Source: Bosea sp. OAE506
GTDB taxonomy: Bacteria; Pseudomonadota; Alphaproteobacteria; Rhizobiales; Beijerinckiaceae
DNA: 64,000 nt
NCBI RefSeq assembly: GCF_040546595.1
Contig: NZ_JBEPOB010000001.1
Coordinates: 2,729,001 to 2,793,000, forward strand
Reading direction: 5' to 3'
The position numbers and the translations under genes were made by a program. Shown here one piece after another: positions 28,795-37,687 of this stretch (its first letter is position 1; each line of letters starts with the position of its first letter). The notes under the pieces are model-generated. The model was not told where the DNA came from. It did not search any database and saw nothing but the letters and a program-made list of their open reading frames with translations.

Positions 28795-29871
28795 ATGCTC
28801 ATGACCCGCTCCACGCTTCGCCTCTCGCTCGCCGCCGCCCTGCTGCTCGGCGCCCAGGCCGCCGCCGCGCAGGCGCCGTCTTCCGCACGCGCCTCCGTCG
28901 CGGTCGCCGCGCTGTCCGCCCCGGCCCCGGCCACGGCGGTGCCAGTCCAGCCGCGCCGGCTGCAGCTGCGCTCCGAACTCATGCTGTCGCGCGATCTCGT
29001 CTCCTTCGGCGACCTGATCGCGGGGCTGTCGGCCGACGCGGCCTCGATTCCGGCCTTCCGGGCGCCGGCGCTGGGCGAGACCGGCACGATCCAGGTCGCC
29101 CGCATCGTCGAGGCGGCGCGCGCCGCCGGCATCATCACCTCCGCCTCCGAGCTCGAGGGCAGCGGCGCGGCGCAGGTCGTCGTCACCCGCGCAGCGCGCC
29201 GCCTGCTCGCCTCCGACATCGAGGAGGCGGTGAAGACCGGCCTGCAGGAGCGCTACGGTGTCGATGCGCGCGCCTTTGCGCTGACGCTGGACGGCGGCGC
29301 CCCCTCGGTCGCGATCGAACCCGAGCTGATCGGCGACGCGGTCGTCAGCGATCTCACCTACGACGCCCGCTCGCGCCGCCTGCAGGCGCGCATCTCGGTG
29401 CCCGGCAGCATGGCGATGCGGCTGAAGCCGGTGCGCGTCGCCGGCCAGCTGGTCGAGACCGTCGAGGTCGTGGTGCCCCGGCGCGCCGTCGCCCGCGGCG
29501 AGACCCTCGGCAAGGCCGATGTCCTGGTCGAGCGCCGCCCGCGCGACGGCCAGGCGAACGACCTGATCGGCGATCCGCGCGCCGCGACCGACAAGGTCGC
29601 GACCCGCGCCCTGATGGCCGGCGCGCCGCTGCGGGCCGGCGATCTGCGCCGCGAGGAGATCATCGCCAAGGGCGATCTCGTGACCCTCGTCTACGAATCC
29701 CGCGGGCTGACGATCACCATGCGCGGCCGGGCCAGCGAGGCCGGCGCGATGGGCGACGTCATCAGCGTCACCAACCCCCAGTCCAAGCGCGTGCTGCACG
29801 GCACGGTGAGCGGGCCGGGCCGGATCTCGGTCCAGGCCTCGAGCGCCGGCACCGTCGCCGCCGCCCCGTGA
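28795..29871 (+). CDS. flgA: Flagellar P-ring assembly chaperone FlgA
   Basis: 358 residues. A signal peptide (SLAAALLLGAQAAAAQ) is followed by an N-terminal periplasmic region with LMLSRDLVSFGDLIAGLS, then the SAF-like C-terminal domain (VPRRAVARGETLGKADVLVERRP, AGAPLRAGDLRREEIIAKGDLVTLVYESRGLTI) that chaperones FlgI. Longer than the E. coli protein but usual for alphaproteobacteria. Ten bp after flgG. Confidence 0.9.
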   Translation: MLMTRSTLRLSLAAALLLGAQAAAAQAPSSARASVAVAALSAPAPATAVPVQPRRLQLRSELMLSRDLVSFGDLIAGLSADAASIPAFRAPALGETGTIQVARIVEAARAAGIITSASELEGSGAAQVVVTRAARRLLASDIEEAVKTGLQERYGVDARAFALTLDGGAPSVAIEPELIGDAVVSDLTYDARSRRLQARISVPGSMAMRLKPVRVAGQLVETVEVVVPRRAVARGETLGKADVLVERRPRDGQANDLIGDPRAATDKVATRALMAGAPLRAGDLRREEIIAKGDLVTLVYESRGLTITMRGRASEAGAMGDVISVTNPQSKRVLHGTVSGPGRISVQASSAGTVAAAP

Positions 29872-29888
29872 AGCGTTCCGGAAATCGG

Positions 29889-30668
29889 ATGAGTGTCATG
29901 ATCACCCTGTCGAACCCCACTACCCGCATTGTCACCCGCATCGCCGGCCTGATGCTGCTCGGCGTCTCGCTGAGCGCCTGCGGCGCGGTCGACCGCCTCG
30001 CCAATGTCGGCGCGGCGCCCGCGCTCTCGCCGATCGAGGACCCGACCGCGACGAAGGGCTACAAGCCCGTGCAGATGCCGATGCCGGCGATGGAGCACGC
30101 CTCCTATGCGCCGAACTCGCTCTGGCGCACCGGCTCGCGCGCCTTCTTCAAGGACCAGCGCGCCCGGCTCGTCGGCGATCTCGTCACCGTCAAGGTCAAG
30201 GTCACCGACAAGGCGCAGCTCAACAACACAACCAAGCGCAGCCGCAAGAACGGCGAGGATGTCGGCGCCGACAATGCCTTCGGCTTCGAGAACAAGCTCG
30301 ACAAGTTCCTGCCGGACGGCGCCAGCGCCGGCTCGCTGCTGAAGCTCGACTCCGCCGCCTCGAGCGAGGGCGCAGGCTCGGTCAACCGCTCCGAGACGCT
30401 GGCGACCAATGTCGCCGCCGTCGTCACCCAGACCCTGCCCAACGGCAATCTGGTGATCGAGGGCAAGCAGGAGATCCGGGTGAATTTCGAGGTGCGCGAG
30501 CTGATCGTCGCCGGCGTGATCCGGCCCGAAGACATTGAGAGCGACAACACCATCGAGTCGACCAAGATCGCCCAGGCCCGCATCGCCTATGGCGGCCGCG
30601 GCCAGATCACCGACGTCCAGCAGCCGCGCTATGGCCAGCAGGTCATGGACATCCTGCTGCCGTTCTAA
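29889..30668 (+). CDS. flgH: Flagellar L-ring lipoprotein FlgH
   Basis: 259 residues. A lipoprotein signal with lipobox LSAC (LLGVSLSACG) anchors it in the outer membrane. Motifs include NSLWRTGSRAFFKDQRARLVGDLVTVKVKVTDKAQLNN and GNLVIEGKQEIRVNFEVRELIVAGVIRPEDI. The ATG at 29889 is taken as the start, with another ATG three codons later. The downstream operon ends here; flgI is not next to it. Confidence 0.94.
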   Translation: MSVMITLSNPTTRIVTRIAGLMLLGVSLSACGAVDRLANVGAAPALSPIEDPTATKGYKPVQMPMPAMEHASYAPNSLWRTGSRAFFKDQRARLVGDLVTVKVKVTDKAQLNNTTKRSRKNGEDVGADNAFGFENKLDKFLPDGASAGSLLKLDSAASSEGAGSVNRSETLATNVAAVVTQTLPNGNLVIEGKQEIRVNFEVRELIVAGVIRPEDIESDNTIESTKIAQARIAYGGRGQITDVQQPRYGQQVMDILLPF

Positions 30669-30686
30669 CCCTCACCCGGACACGAT

Positions 30687-30789
30687 GTCATCCCGGGCGG
30701 CCGAAGGCCGTCCGGGATCCATCGAAGGGCGGGACGCCGCCCGAGGATGGACCAAGGCCGGCGCCGCTTCGCGGCTCGCCCCGGATGAC
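30687..30789. repeat. Dispersed intergenic palindrome, family A, copy 2
   Basis: Outer arms GTCATCCCGGG (30687-30697) and CCGGATGAC (30781-30789), with internal GGGATCCATC and a GAGGATGG partner. Same size and architecture as 3994-4097 and 46779-46882. Confidence 0.75.
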
Positions 30790-30920
30790 GGCGGGTCTCC
30801 CAAGCCCCTCACGAAGGACCTCACCGACACGCTTCCCCCCATCCCGGCCGGCGCGGAACGCTCCCCGCATTTCCCCGCGCCAGCCGGCAGGCGGTCTCTC
30901 CCGAGCCGCCTCTCCAGCGA

Positions 30921-30967
30921 AGCATGATCCCGGCCGGAAACCGGTTCTCCCTTTTCGGGATCATGCT
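30921..30967. repeat. AGCATGATCCC palindrome (family D)
   Basis: Perfect 11-bp arms AGCATGATCCC (30921-30931) and GGGATCATGCT (30957-30967) flank a GGAAACCGGTTCTCC core that is itself partly self-complementary. Such GCATGATC...GATCATGC elements are familiar in Rhizobiales intergenic DNA. Only one copy is present here. Confidence 0.7.
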
Positions 30968-31022
30968 TGCACCCGGCCGCCACGCCACGCTCCCCGGCAC
31001 TCTGGGCCAGCGGCCAAACCAG

Positions 31023-31053
31023 AAACCCCGCTCTCTCCCGAGGCGGGGTTTTT
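31023..31053 (+). terminator. Rho-independent terminator after the flgFGAH region
   Basis: AAACCCCG (31023-31030) pairs with CGGGGTTT (31044-31051), running into TTTTT. It lies about 360 bp past flgH, beyond two repeats, with no gene between. Confidence 0.75.
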
Positions 31054-31200
31054 GGCATGGAGCGAAGGATGATGGCCTGGGTGGGAATGGGCCGGGCGGC
31101 TGACAGGCTCTCGTTGCGCTGGCGATACGGGCTTCCCGCCTAAATCCGCGCTGGCAGACGGAGCGTATAGCTAGCGATCCTTCATCGACCCCAGGCGACC

Positions 31201-32046
31201 ATGACAATCCGGATAGCCCGACGCACGATCCTGCCGCTGCTCGCCGGGCTTGCCTTGCCAGCCTGCTCAGCCCTCCGTCCCGGCGCCCTGACCGAAGGCG
31301 CGCGTGATGTGGCTTATGGTCCGCATCCTCGGCAGCGAATGGATATCTATCTGCCTTCTGGCGGTGGCAACGCGCCAAAGCCGGTGGTTTTCTTCATCTA
31401 TGGCGGGTCTTGGGCCAATGGCGCCAAAGAAACCTACTCCTTCGTGGGGGACGCGCTCGCGGCTCGCGGCTTCGTCACGGTGATCGCGGATTACCGCCTG
31501 GTCCCGGAGGTTCGCTTCCCGATCTTTATCGAGGACGGCGCACGGGCGCTGCGCTTCGTGCGAGACAACATCGCCCGCTTTGGCGGCGCCCCAAGGCAAA
31601 TCCATCTGATGGGACATTCGGCGGGCGCCTATAACGCGATGATGCTGACGCTGGATCGGCGTTACCTCGACGCCGTCGGAATGGGTATCGGCGACATCCG
31701 ATCCACTGTCGGCCTCTCCGGCCCGTATGACTTCTTCCCATTCGATATCGAGGTCACAAAAGCGGCGTTTGGAAACGCGCGCGACCCCGCGCAGACGCAG
31801 CCGATCAACTTTGCAAGGCGCGATGCCCCGCCGATCTTTCTGGCCTCGGGTTCCGGAGACACGACGGTCCTGCCGCGCAACAGCGAGCGCCTGGCGCTGG
31901 CGCTCAAACAGGCGGGCGCGCCATCCGTTTCGCTGAAGATTTATCCGGGACTGGGCCATGCCAGCACAGCCACTGCGCTGTCCAGGCTTCTGCAGTGGCA
32001 GGCGCCCCTTCTCGACGACGTGGTCGCGTTCCTTCAAGCGAACTGA
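31201..32046 (+). CDS. Lipoprotein alpha/beta hydrolase (esterase-like)
   Basis: 281 residues. A lipobox LPAC with Cys22 follows a short hydrophobic signal. The hydrolase fold shows FFIYGGSW as the oxyanion-hole strand (a Tyr in place of the usual His of HGGG), the nucleophile Ser140 in GHSAGAYN, an acid in SGSGDTTVLP and a His in GLGHAST. This fits the BD-FAE/carboxylesterase type. It is monocistronic, between the flagellar terminator and a small secreted-protein gene. Substrate unknown. Local codon use looks slightly less GC-biased than its neighbours. Confidence 0.8.
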   Translation: MTIRIARRTILPLLAGLALPACSALRPGALTEGARDVAYGPHPRQRMDIYLPSGGGNAPKPVVFFIYGGSWANGAKETYSFVGDALAARGFVTVIADYRLVPEVRFPIFIEDGARALRFVRDNIARFGGAPRQIHLMGHSAGAYNAMMLTLDRRYLDAVGMGIGDIRSTVGLSGPYDFFPFDIEVTKAAFGNARDPAQTQPINFARRDAPPIFLASGSGDTTVLPRNSERLALALKQAGAPSVSLKIYPGLGHASTATALSRLLQWQAPLLDDVVAFLQAN

Positions 32047-32205
32047 GTGAGCGGCTGACGGGTTCGCCATCGGCCATGAGCTGCGGCTTGCACCCTGACG
32101 ACGCCCCCCGGGGCGGAACCTCGGCAGGGCGCCGTGACGATTTCGGGGAACTCTCAGTGACGCCTGCCGTTGGTTCGGTGACCCCGCAACAATGGAGAGA
32201 CCTCG

Positions 32206-32529
32206 ATGAGCCTGAAGACATTGACGCTTGCCGGCGCGCTCGCGCTTGCCCCGGTCGCTGCCATCGCCCAGTCGACGCAGCCGCCCGTCAACGCCCCGAC
32301 CAACAACCGCCCGACGACCTCCGCCCCCGTGCCCAAGCCGGGCGATGCCACCACCGTGGCCCCGACGGGCCAGACCGGCGTGACCGCCAATCCGGCCGGC
32401 GGCGGCGTGGTGGGTGCGCCCTCCAACCCGCCGATGGCGCCGTCCGGCACCATGCCCGCGACGCCGCCGACCGGCACCGCGCCGAACCCGGCCGGCGGCG
32501 GTTCCACGAGCGTCCCCGCCAAGCCGTAA
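32206..32529 (+). CDS. Small secreted Pro/Gly/Thr-rich protein
   Basis: 107 residues. A clear signal peptide (LAGALALAPVAAIAQ) leaves an 85-residue mature chain rich in Pro, Thr, Ala and Gly with a repeated NPAGGG motif (near residues 63 and 96) and no Cys. Probably disordered in the periplasm or cell wall. GGAGAG lies 8 nt upstream, and a strong terminator follows 18 bp after the stop. No family recognised. Confidence 0.7.
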   Translation: MSLKTLTLAGALALAPVAAIAQSTQPPVNAPTNNRPTTSAPVPKPGDATTVAPTGQTGVTANPAGGGVVGAPSNPPMAPSGTMPATPPTGTAPNPAGGGSTSVPAKP

Positions 32530-32547
32530 GCGTCTGCGTGATCTGAG

Positions 32548-32577
32548 CGGCCCCGCCCCCAAAGGCGGGGCCGTTTC
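32548..32577 (+). terminator. Rho-independent terminator of the small secreted protein gene
   Basis: CGGCCCCGCC (32548-32557) pairs with GGCGGGGCCG (32564-32573) across a six-base loop, followed by TTT. Confidence 0.8.
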
Positions 32578-32773
32578 GCGTTCAGGAGACGGCCAGCCCG
32601 GCGCGTCAATCGAGCCGAACCCGCCCGTCGCGGCCGCGATTGCGCTGCGCGTGTTGGACCTGCCGCTTGCCAAGCGAACGATCTGGAGACAGTCTCCGCC
32701 CCGCGAGGGGTGCGAGGCTTTGTCCGCCCGCGCGCTCGCATCCGGTTCAACAGCGTATGGGACGTCCGACATC

Positions 32774-33445
32774 ATGATCATCGACGGTGCAAAAGCCGCC
32801 GCAGCGGCTCTCGATCGCCGGGCGTTCCTGTTCGGGGGCACGGCCGCCCTCGGCGCGCTCGGGCTCGGCGGCTGCGTCACGCAGGACGGGATGAGCCTCG
32901 CCGAGGCGAAGAAGCTCTACGGGCCCGTCGACGACAAGAAATTCGCGATTCCGGCGACCGATCCCAGCAAGGTCGATCCGCAGTACTGGCGCCGCACGGT
33001 GCGTTACGAGAGCAAGGAAGCTCCGGGCACGATCATCGTCGACCCGAGCAACTATTACGTCTACCGCATCGAGGGCGACGGTAACGCCACGCGCTACGGC
33101 GCCAATGTCGGCCGCGACGGCTTCCGCTGGAGCGGCGATGCCTATGTCGGGCGGAAGTCCGAATGGGCGACCTGGACGCCACCGCCGGAGATGATCAAGC
33201 GCCAGCCAGAAGCGGCGAAATATGCCCGCGGCATGCCGGGCGGCCTCGACAATCCGCTGGGCGCGCGCACGCTGCATCTCTACCAGAACGGCCGCTACAC
33301 GCTCTACACGATCTATGCCTCGCTCGATGAGGAATCGATCGGCTCCGGCATCACCAGCGGCTGCGTCGGCCTGCTGACGCAGGACATGATCGACCTCTAC
33401 GACCAGACGCCGGTAAAGACGAAGGTCGTCGTGCTGCCGGCCTGA
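32774..33445 (+). CDS. L,D-transpeptidase (YkuD domain), lipoprotein-like
   Basis: 223 residues. Twin-Arg/lipoprotein-type N-terminus (DRRAFLFGGTAALGALGLGGC, Cys34). The YkuD catalytic core runs from about residue 86 (TIIVDPSNYYVYRI) to the nucleophile Cys197 in ITSGCVGLL, with HLY (168-170) standing in the usual His position. It would form 3-3 peptidoglycan cross-links or attach proteins to the wall. The ATG at 32774 is chosen because the longer open frame upstream crosses the terminator at 32548. Confidence 0.88.
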   Translation: MIIDGAKAAAAALDRRAFLFGGTAALGALGLGGCVTQDGMSLAEAKKLYGPVDDKKFAIPATDPSKVDPQYWRRTVRYESKEAPGTIIVDPSNYYVYRIEGDGNATRYGANVGRDGFRWSGDAYVGRKSEWATWTPPPEMIKRQPEAAKYARGMPGGLDNPLGARTLHLYQNGRYTLYTIYASLDEESIGSGITSGCVGLLTQDMIDLYDQTPVKTKVVVLPA

Positions 33446-33473
33446 GCGCTGCCCAGGGCTAAGGAACAAGGCG

Positions 33474-33513
33474 TCCGGAACGGCGGTTGATAGACAACCG
33501 CCGTTCCGGAGAG
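33474..33513 (+). promoter_or_regulatory. Long hairpin overlapping the ribosome-binding site of the catalase-like gene
   Basis: A perfect 16-bp inverted repeat (33474-33489 with 33495-33510, loop ATAGA) ends in GGA of the GGAGAG ribosome-binding site (33508-33513), five bases before the ATG at 33518. There is no T run, so it is not a normal terminator. It could mask the RBS or be a protein-binding operator. Confidence 0.55.
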
Positions 33514-33517
33514 CCTC

Positions 33518-34615
33518 ATGAACCCCGCCGTCACGCCGCTTCCTTATGACCCCGCGCTGGAGCAGCCCGCGCCGGACGAAGCGGAGACCATCCGCGACCT
33601 CGAAGAGGCGCTGCGCTCGATCGGCGAGACGACCTTCGCGAATAGCGGGCACGGCCTGCGCACCGTCCATGCCAAGAGCCATGCGCTGCTGGTGGGCACC
33701 TTCACGGTGCTGGACGGGCTGCCGGCGCCCTATGCGCAGGGATTGTTCGCCGAACCCGGCCGCCATGAAGCGATCTTGCGGATCTCGACCAATCCCGGCG
33801 ACATCCTCGACGACGCCGTCTCGGTGCCGCGCGGGCTGGCGCTGAAGGTGATCGACGTCGAGGGCGAGCATCTCGCACCGCAGGAGGCGCCGACGCAGGA
33901 TTTCGTGATGGTCAACGGTCCCGCCTTCCTGGCGCCGGATCCGGCCACGTTTGCGAAAAGCCTGTCGCTGCTCGCCAAGACCACCGACCGGGTACCCGGG
34001 CTGAAGAAGGCCTTCTCGACGGTCGCGCGCGGCATCGAGCAGGTCATCGAGGGCGTCGGCGGCGAGAGCGCGACGCTGAAATCGGTCGGCGGGCATCCGA
34101 TGACCAACCCGCTCGGCGAGACCTATTTCGGCCAGACGCCCTTCCGCTATGGCGAGCATGTCGCGAAGTTTTCGCTGGCACCAGCCTCGGATGAACTGAA
34201 GCGGCTTGAGGATGCCGAGCTCGACGTGCGTGGCCGGCCGAACGGCATTCGCGACAGCCTGATCGACCATTTCCACGCCCAGGGCGGGGTCTGGGAGTTC
34301 CGGGTCCAGTTGCGGACGAACGCCGAGACCATGCCGATCGAGGACGCCTCGGTAGTCTGGCCGGATCAGGAGAGCCCCTTCGTCACCGTCGCGCGGGTGG
34401 AGGTCGAGCCGCAGGAATCCTGGAGCGAGGCGCGCTCGGCCCAGATCGACGACGGCATGTCGTTCTCGGTCTGGCACGCGCTGGCGGCGCACCGGCCGCT
34501 GGGCGGCATCAACCGCGCGCGCCGCGACACCTATGCGATGTCGAAGGATCTTCGCGCGCGCCAGAATGGCTGCCCGATCCACGAGCCCCGGGCCGGCACG
34601 GTGTCTGCCGGCTGA
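33518..34615 (+). CDS. Catalase-like haem protein
   Basis: 365 residues. The sequence matches the small catalase-related group: HGLRTVHAKSHALLVGTFTVLDG holds the likely distal His, EAILRISTNPGDILDDAVSVPRGLALKV follows, and VMVNGPAFLAPDP lies mid-protein. These proteins often act as peroxidases or have unknown roles and lack the large clade-specific catalase domains. No signal peptide is seen. It converges with a DUF900 hydrolase gene, with only 3 bp between stops. Expression may be set by the hairpin over its RBS. Confidence 0.8.
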   Translation: MNPAVTPLPYDPALEQPAPDEAETIRDLEEALRSIGETTFANSGHGLRTVHAKSHALLVGTFTVLDGLPAPYAQGLFAEPGRHEAILRISTNPGDILDDAVSVPRGLALKVIDVEGEHLAPQEAPTQDFVMVNGPAFLAPDPATFAKSLSLLAKTTDRVPGLKKAFSTVARGIEQVIEGVGGESATLKSVGGHPMTNPLGETYFGQTPFRYGEHVAKFSLAPASDELKRLEDAELDVRGRPNGIRDSLIDHFHAQGGVWEFRVQLRTNAETMPIEDASVVWPDQESPFVTVARVEVEPQESWSEARSAQIDDGMSFSVWHALAAHRPLGGINRARRDTYAMSKDLRARQNGCPIHEPRAGTVSAG

Positions 34616-34618
34616 GCC

Positions 34619-35863
34619 TCAGTCGGTTGCGCCGGAGCCCGCGTCACGCAGGGCCTGGCCGACGGCATCCGTCTTGTCGGCGAAGTTGCGGCGAGTGTGG
34701 GGGTCGACGATCGCCACCGGCGCCGAGATCGCCAGACCCGCCACGGAGCCGACGGCGGCGGCCGTGCCGGCTGTGACCTGCATCACCTTCTCGCCGAGAC
34801 CAATGCGGGTGTCGGTGATCGGCTGGCCGTCGATCAGGCGCGCGCCGATCAGCTTCACCACCTCGGGGCTCTCGGCGAACTTGCCGTGGTTCAGCCGGTC
34901 GCCGGAGCGCAGCGAGGTCAGGTTCAGCACGGTGATGCCGGCCTTCTCCAACTGCGAGCGGTAGGGTTCTGCGTCGGGATCGATCGCGCCGAGGCGGGCG
35001 GTGCTGCCCCAGACCCGGCGCGAGACGGCCAGCGCCCGGTCGTCCTGCGAGACGAAGAGAGTGAATTTCGGGCGGCGGCCCTCCATGTCGGCGACCTGGC
35101 TGCGGAAGACATCGACATCGACATCGGGCGCCGCGAGCATGACATTGGCGATCTTGGGCGAGATCGTGCCGTTGCGGATCGACATCTCGCGAAGCGCCTC
35201 CAGCGTCACCCAGTTGCCCATGGAGTGGGCGAGCACCGAGACCTCGCCGACGGCGGGATCGCGCGCCAGCGCCTGGAACAGATTTTCGAGCGCGCGGCGG
35301 GAATAGTTGCCGCTCTCGCGGTCATAGCCATAGGCGAAGACCGAGCCGCGCGAGGGCCAGGTGAACAGGATCGGGACGACCTCGGCATTCGAATCGTGGA
35401 TGATCTGGGCGAAGCGGTAGACGGCGTCCTCGAAGCGGTTGTTGAAGCCGTGGATGAAGACCATCACGCGGCGCTTGGGGACCTTCTTGACGGCCTGGTT
35501 GAAACGGCTGACGGCACCCTTCTGGTCGAGCTTCTCGACCTTGAGCGTGACGAAATCCGTCTCCGGATCGCCGGGCAGGGATTTCGGCCACTGCACTTCG
35601 CCGACCTTCCGGCGCGCTTCATTGGGCACCGATATGGTGATTTCGGCGAAGGTCGGCGTGCCGCGTTCGCCCGAGAAGAGAAGGCCCGCGTCCGGATCGG
35701 CCGCACGCGTCGTCGCCACCAGCATCGTGACACGGCTGGCATCCGGCGCCGCTTTGGCGACGGGGAGGAGCACACCGCGAACATCGCCGGCGCAGCCAGC
35801 GAGGCCCAGTGCCAACACTCCGGCCAGGCATGGCCGCACGATCCGACGCAACATGACGCTCAT
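34619..35863 (-). CDS. Lipoprotein alpha/beta hydrolase (DUF900-like)
   Basis: 414 residues from the ATG at 35863; the longer open frame upstream runs through dksA and is rejected. A lipobox (LALGLAGCAG) marks a lipoprotein. The hydrolase core has FIHGFNNRFEDAVYRFAQI, TWPSRGSVFAYGYDRESGNYSR and the nucleophile in LAHSMGNW, typical of DUF900 esterases. A Gly/Ala-rich hydrophobic stretch (TAGTAAAVGSVAGLAISAPVAIV) lies near the C-terminus. Substrate unknown. Confidence 0.85.
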   Translation of the reverse strand: MSVMLRRIVRPCLAGVLALGLAGCAGDVRGVLLPVAKAAPDASRVTMLVATTRAADPDAGLLFSGERGTPTFAEITISVPNEARRKVGEVQWPKSLPGDPETDFVTLKVEKLDQKGAVSRFNQAVKKVPKRRVMVFIHGFNNRFEDAVYRFAQIIHDSNAEVVPILFTWPSRGSVFAYGYDRESGNYSRRALENLFQALARDPAVGEVSVLAHSMGNWVTLEALREMSIRNGTISPKIANVMLAAPDVDVDVFRSQVADMEGRRPKFTLFVSQDDRALAVSRRVWGSTARLGAIDPDAEPYRSQLEKAGITVLNLTSLRSGDRLNHGKFAESPEVVKLIGARLIDGQPITDTRIGLGEKVMQVTAGTAAAVGSVAGLAISAPVAIVDPHTRRNFADKTDAVGQALRDAGSGATD

Positions 35864-35975
35864 CCCCCGCACCCGATCCCCGCCTTGATGCGTCGATCCG
35901 CTTCCCCAAGGGCAGCATAAACCGGGCCGATGCGGCGAGGATAGCCGGTCGGCGACATCGTCGTGCGATTGGCAT

Positions 35976-36006
35976 GAAAAAAGCCCCGCTCCGGAGGGGC
36001 GGGGCT
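35976..36006 (-). terminator. Rho-independent terminator of dksA
   Basis: On the minus strand AGCCCCGC and GCGGGGCT (36006-35999 and 35989-35982) form a stem followed by TTTTTT at 35981-35976. It lies 24 bp after the dksA stop. Confidence 0.9.
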
Positions 36007-36030
36007 CGATCGTCCAGCAGGGAGGGCGTC

Positions 36031-36453
36031 TCAGTCGTCGCGAAAGACGCGCTCGTTGCGCTCGTGGCGCTCCTGCGCCTCCAGCGAGAGCGTCGCGATC
36101 GGCCGGGCCTCGAGGCGCTTGAGCGAGATCGGCTCGCCGGTCTCCTCGCAATAGCCGTAGGTGTTGTCGTCGATGCGGGCGATGGCGGCTTCGATCTTGG
36201 CGATCAGCTTGCGCTGGCGGTCGCGGGCGCGCAGTTCGATCGCGCGGTCGGTTTCGGAGGAGGCCCTGTCGGCGATGTCGGGGTGGTTCTCGCTCTCGCT
36301 CTGCAGGGTCACCAGCGTTTCGCGCGCTTCCTTCAGGATCTCGTCCTTCCAGGCCAGCAGCTTGCCCCGGAAGTACTCGCGCTGCCGGTCGTTCATGAAC
36401 GGCTCGTCGTCGCTGGGCTTGTAGTCGGCGTCCAGGATGATCTGCTTCGACAT
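36031..36453 (-). CDS. dksA: RNA polymerase-binding transcription factor DksA
   Basis: 140 residues from the ATG at 36453. The coiled-coil tip (SSETDRAIELRARDRQRKLIAKIEAAIARI) and the C-terminal TGEPISLKRLEARPIATLSLEAQERHER region are clear. Only one Cys (in YGYCEETGEP) remains where E. coli has a four-Cys zinc finger, a variant seen in alphaproteobacterial DksA proteins. It acts with ppGpp on the secondary channel of RNA polymerase. Confidence 0.92.
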   Translation of the reverse strand: MSKQIILDADYKPSDDEPFMNDRQREYFRGKLLAWKDEILKEARETLVTLQSESENHPDIADRASSETDRAIELRARDRQRKLIAKIEAAIARIDDNTYGYCEETGEPISLKRLEARPIATLSLEAQERHERNERVFRDD

Positions 36454-36543
36454 AGGCGCACTCTTTCGATTGTCGTCCCCACGGCGCCCACCGACCTTGC
36501 CGTGGGAGGGCCGCCGATTTGGCGCCCTTATAGCTGTGCCGAG

Positions 36544-36572
36544 AGGCCCCCACAATCGGATTGCAGGGGCCT
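36544..36572. other. Intergenic hairpin between dksA and the SGNH gene
   Basis: AGGCCCC (36544-36550) pairs with GGGGCCT (36566-36572), and CAAT/ATTG pair inside it. No adjacent T run on either strand, so its role as a terminator of the SGNH gene or a dksA leader element is undecided. Confidence 0.4.
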
Positions 36573-36649
36573 GCGCGCTTCTTCACGGGGCCGTGTTTTG
36601 CACGGCGATACAGGCGTTTGCGCCGGTTGCGCCGGCGATCGGGCGCGCA

Positions 36650-37687
36650 TCAGCGCATCGCCTTCAGCGCCGCGGCGATCTCGGCCTCGACCAGCCGGGC
36701 GAGCGGCTGGCGGTAATGCGAGCGGTCGAAGAACTGATTCGGATCGTACAGTTCGGGCCGGTCGCGGCGCCAGTCGATCAGGGCGGTCAGGGGGCGGCGC
36801 GCTGCCAGTTCGGCGAAGGCGGCGCGGCATCCGGCGTCGAGCTTTTCCGAAGGGCTTCCCGGCCGGGGCAGGGCGGAGCGATAGACCGGCGGTCGCAGCA
36901 GGATCAGCCTCGTGCCGGGCACCTGCGCCATCATCGCTTCCAGGGCCTTTGCTGCCGGATACGGTCCATCGGCATTTCCGCCGATCGGCATGTAGGTTTC
37001 CAGTTCCGCGCGCTTGCCGGGGTCCCGATCGTAGCCCATGCCGGTGTAATTGGGCTCGTAGTCCCAGTAGCCGTCGGGCCGGGCGCGCTCGCCGCGGCCG
37101 GTCATGAGATAGACGATGCGGCGCTGGAACTCCTCCAGCACGTCGAAGCGCAGCAGGCCGACGAGATATTCGCGCTGGTCGCGGCTGTAGAGCCAGAACG
37201 GGAAGGGCTTGGCGTTCGGCATGGCCGGGTCGGCCGTGCACCAGAGGTCGTCGATGCCGACGATCACGGCCTGGGGCGCCTCGCGGCGGTGGCGCAGGAA
37301 CCAGTCCATCAGGACGAGGCCTTCCTTCGGCCCCGACGCCGGCGCCATCAGCGAGACGAAGGGGATGCCCGTCTGCGCCAGCAGCCGCTCAGGCGAAAGC
37401 AGCTGGACATGCGAATTGCCGAAGATCGCGGCCTGGAAGGCGGGATCGCGACCGCGGCTGGCGGCGGCCGTCCGCGGCCCCTGCGGGCGCACGCCCTCGC
37501 GCAGCGCCAGCGGCGTGCTGCCGGTGTCGTAGGGGTCGATCAGCCAGGCCAGGGCGAGCGTGCCGATCAGCGCAACCACGGCCGTCACGACGAAGCCGCG
37601 CGCGAATCCGGCCCAGCGGGCCTCGCTCGCCGCCGCGGCGCCGGCGGGCGCGGGCGCTGCGTCAGAACTGGAAGTAGATGAACTCAT
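36650..37687 (-). CDS. SGNH/AlgX-J-like partner of an MBOAT acyltransferase
   Basis: 345 residues. One N-terminal TM helix (ARGFVVTAVVALIGTLALAWLI) is followed by an extracytoplasmic domain with FGNSHVQLLSPERLL (GNS-type block) and IVGIDDLWC, then a late NQFFDRSHYRQPLARLV with a DxxH-type pair. This resembles DltD/AlgJ-type helpers that complete acetyl transfer after an MBOAT enzyme. Its start lies inside the end of the MBOAT gene (26-bp overlap), so the pair is translated together. Target polymer unknown. Confidence 0.7.
   Translation of the reverse strand: MSSSTSSSDAAPAPAGAAAASEARWAGFARGFVVTAVVALIGTLALAWLIDPYDTGSTPLALREGVRPQGPRTAAASRGRDPAFQAAIFGNSHVQLLSPERLLAQTGIPFVSLMAPASGPKEGLVLMDWFLRHRREAPQAVIVGIDDLWCTADPAMPNAKPFPFWLYSRDQREYLVGLLRFDVLEEFQRRIVYLMTGRGERARPDGYWDYEPNYTGMGYDRDPGKRAELETYMPIGGNADGPYPAAKALEAMMAQVPGTRLILLRPPVYRSALPRPGSPSEKLDAGCRAAFAELAARRPLTALIDWRRDRPELYDPNQFFDRSHYRQPLARLVEAEIAAALKAMR

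Noticed and set aside
36031..36453. Loss of the DksA zinc finger as a novelty
   Set aside because: A single remaining Cys in this region is, to my knowledge, common in alphaproteobacterial DksA proteins.
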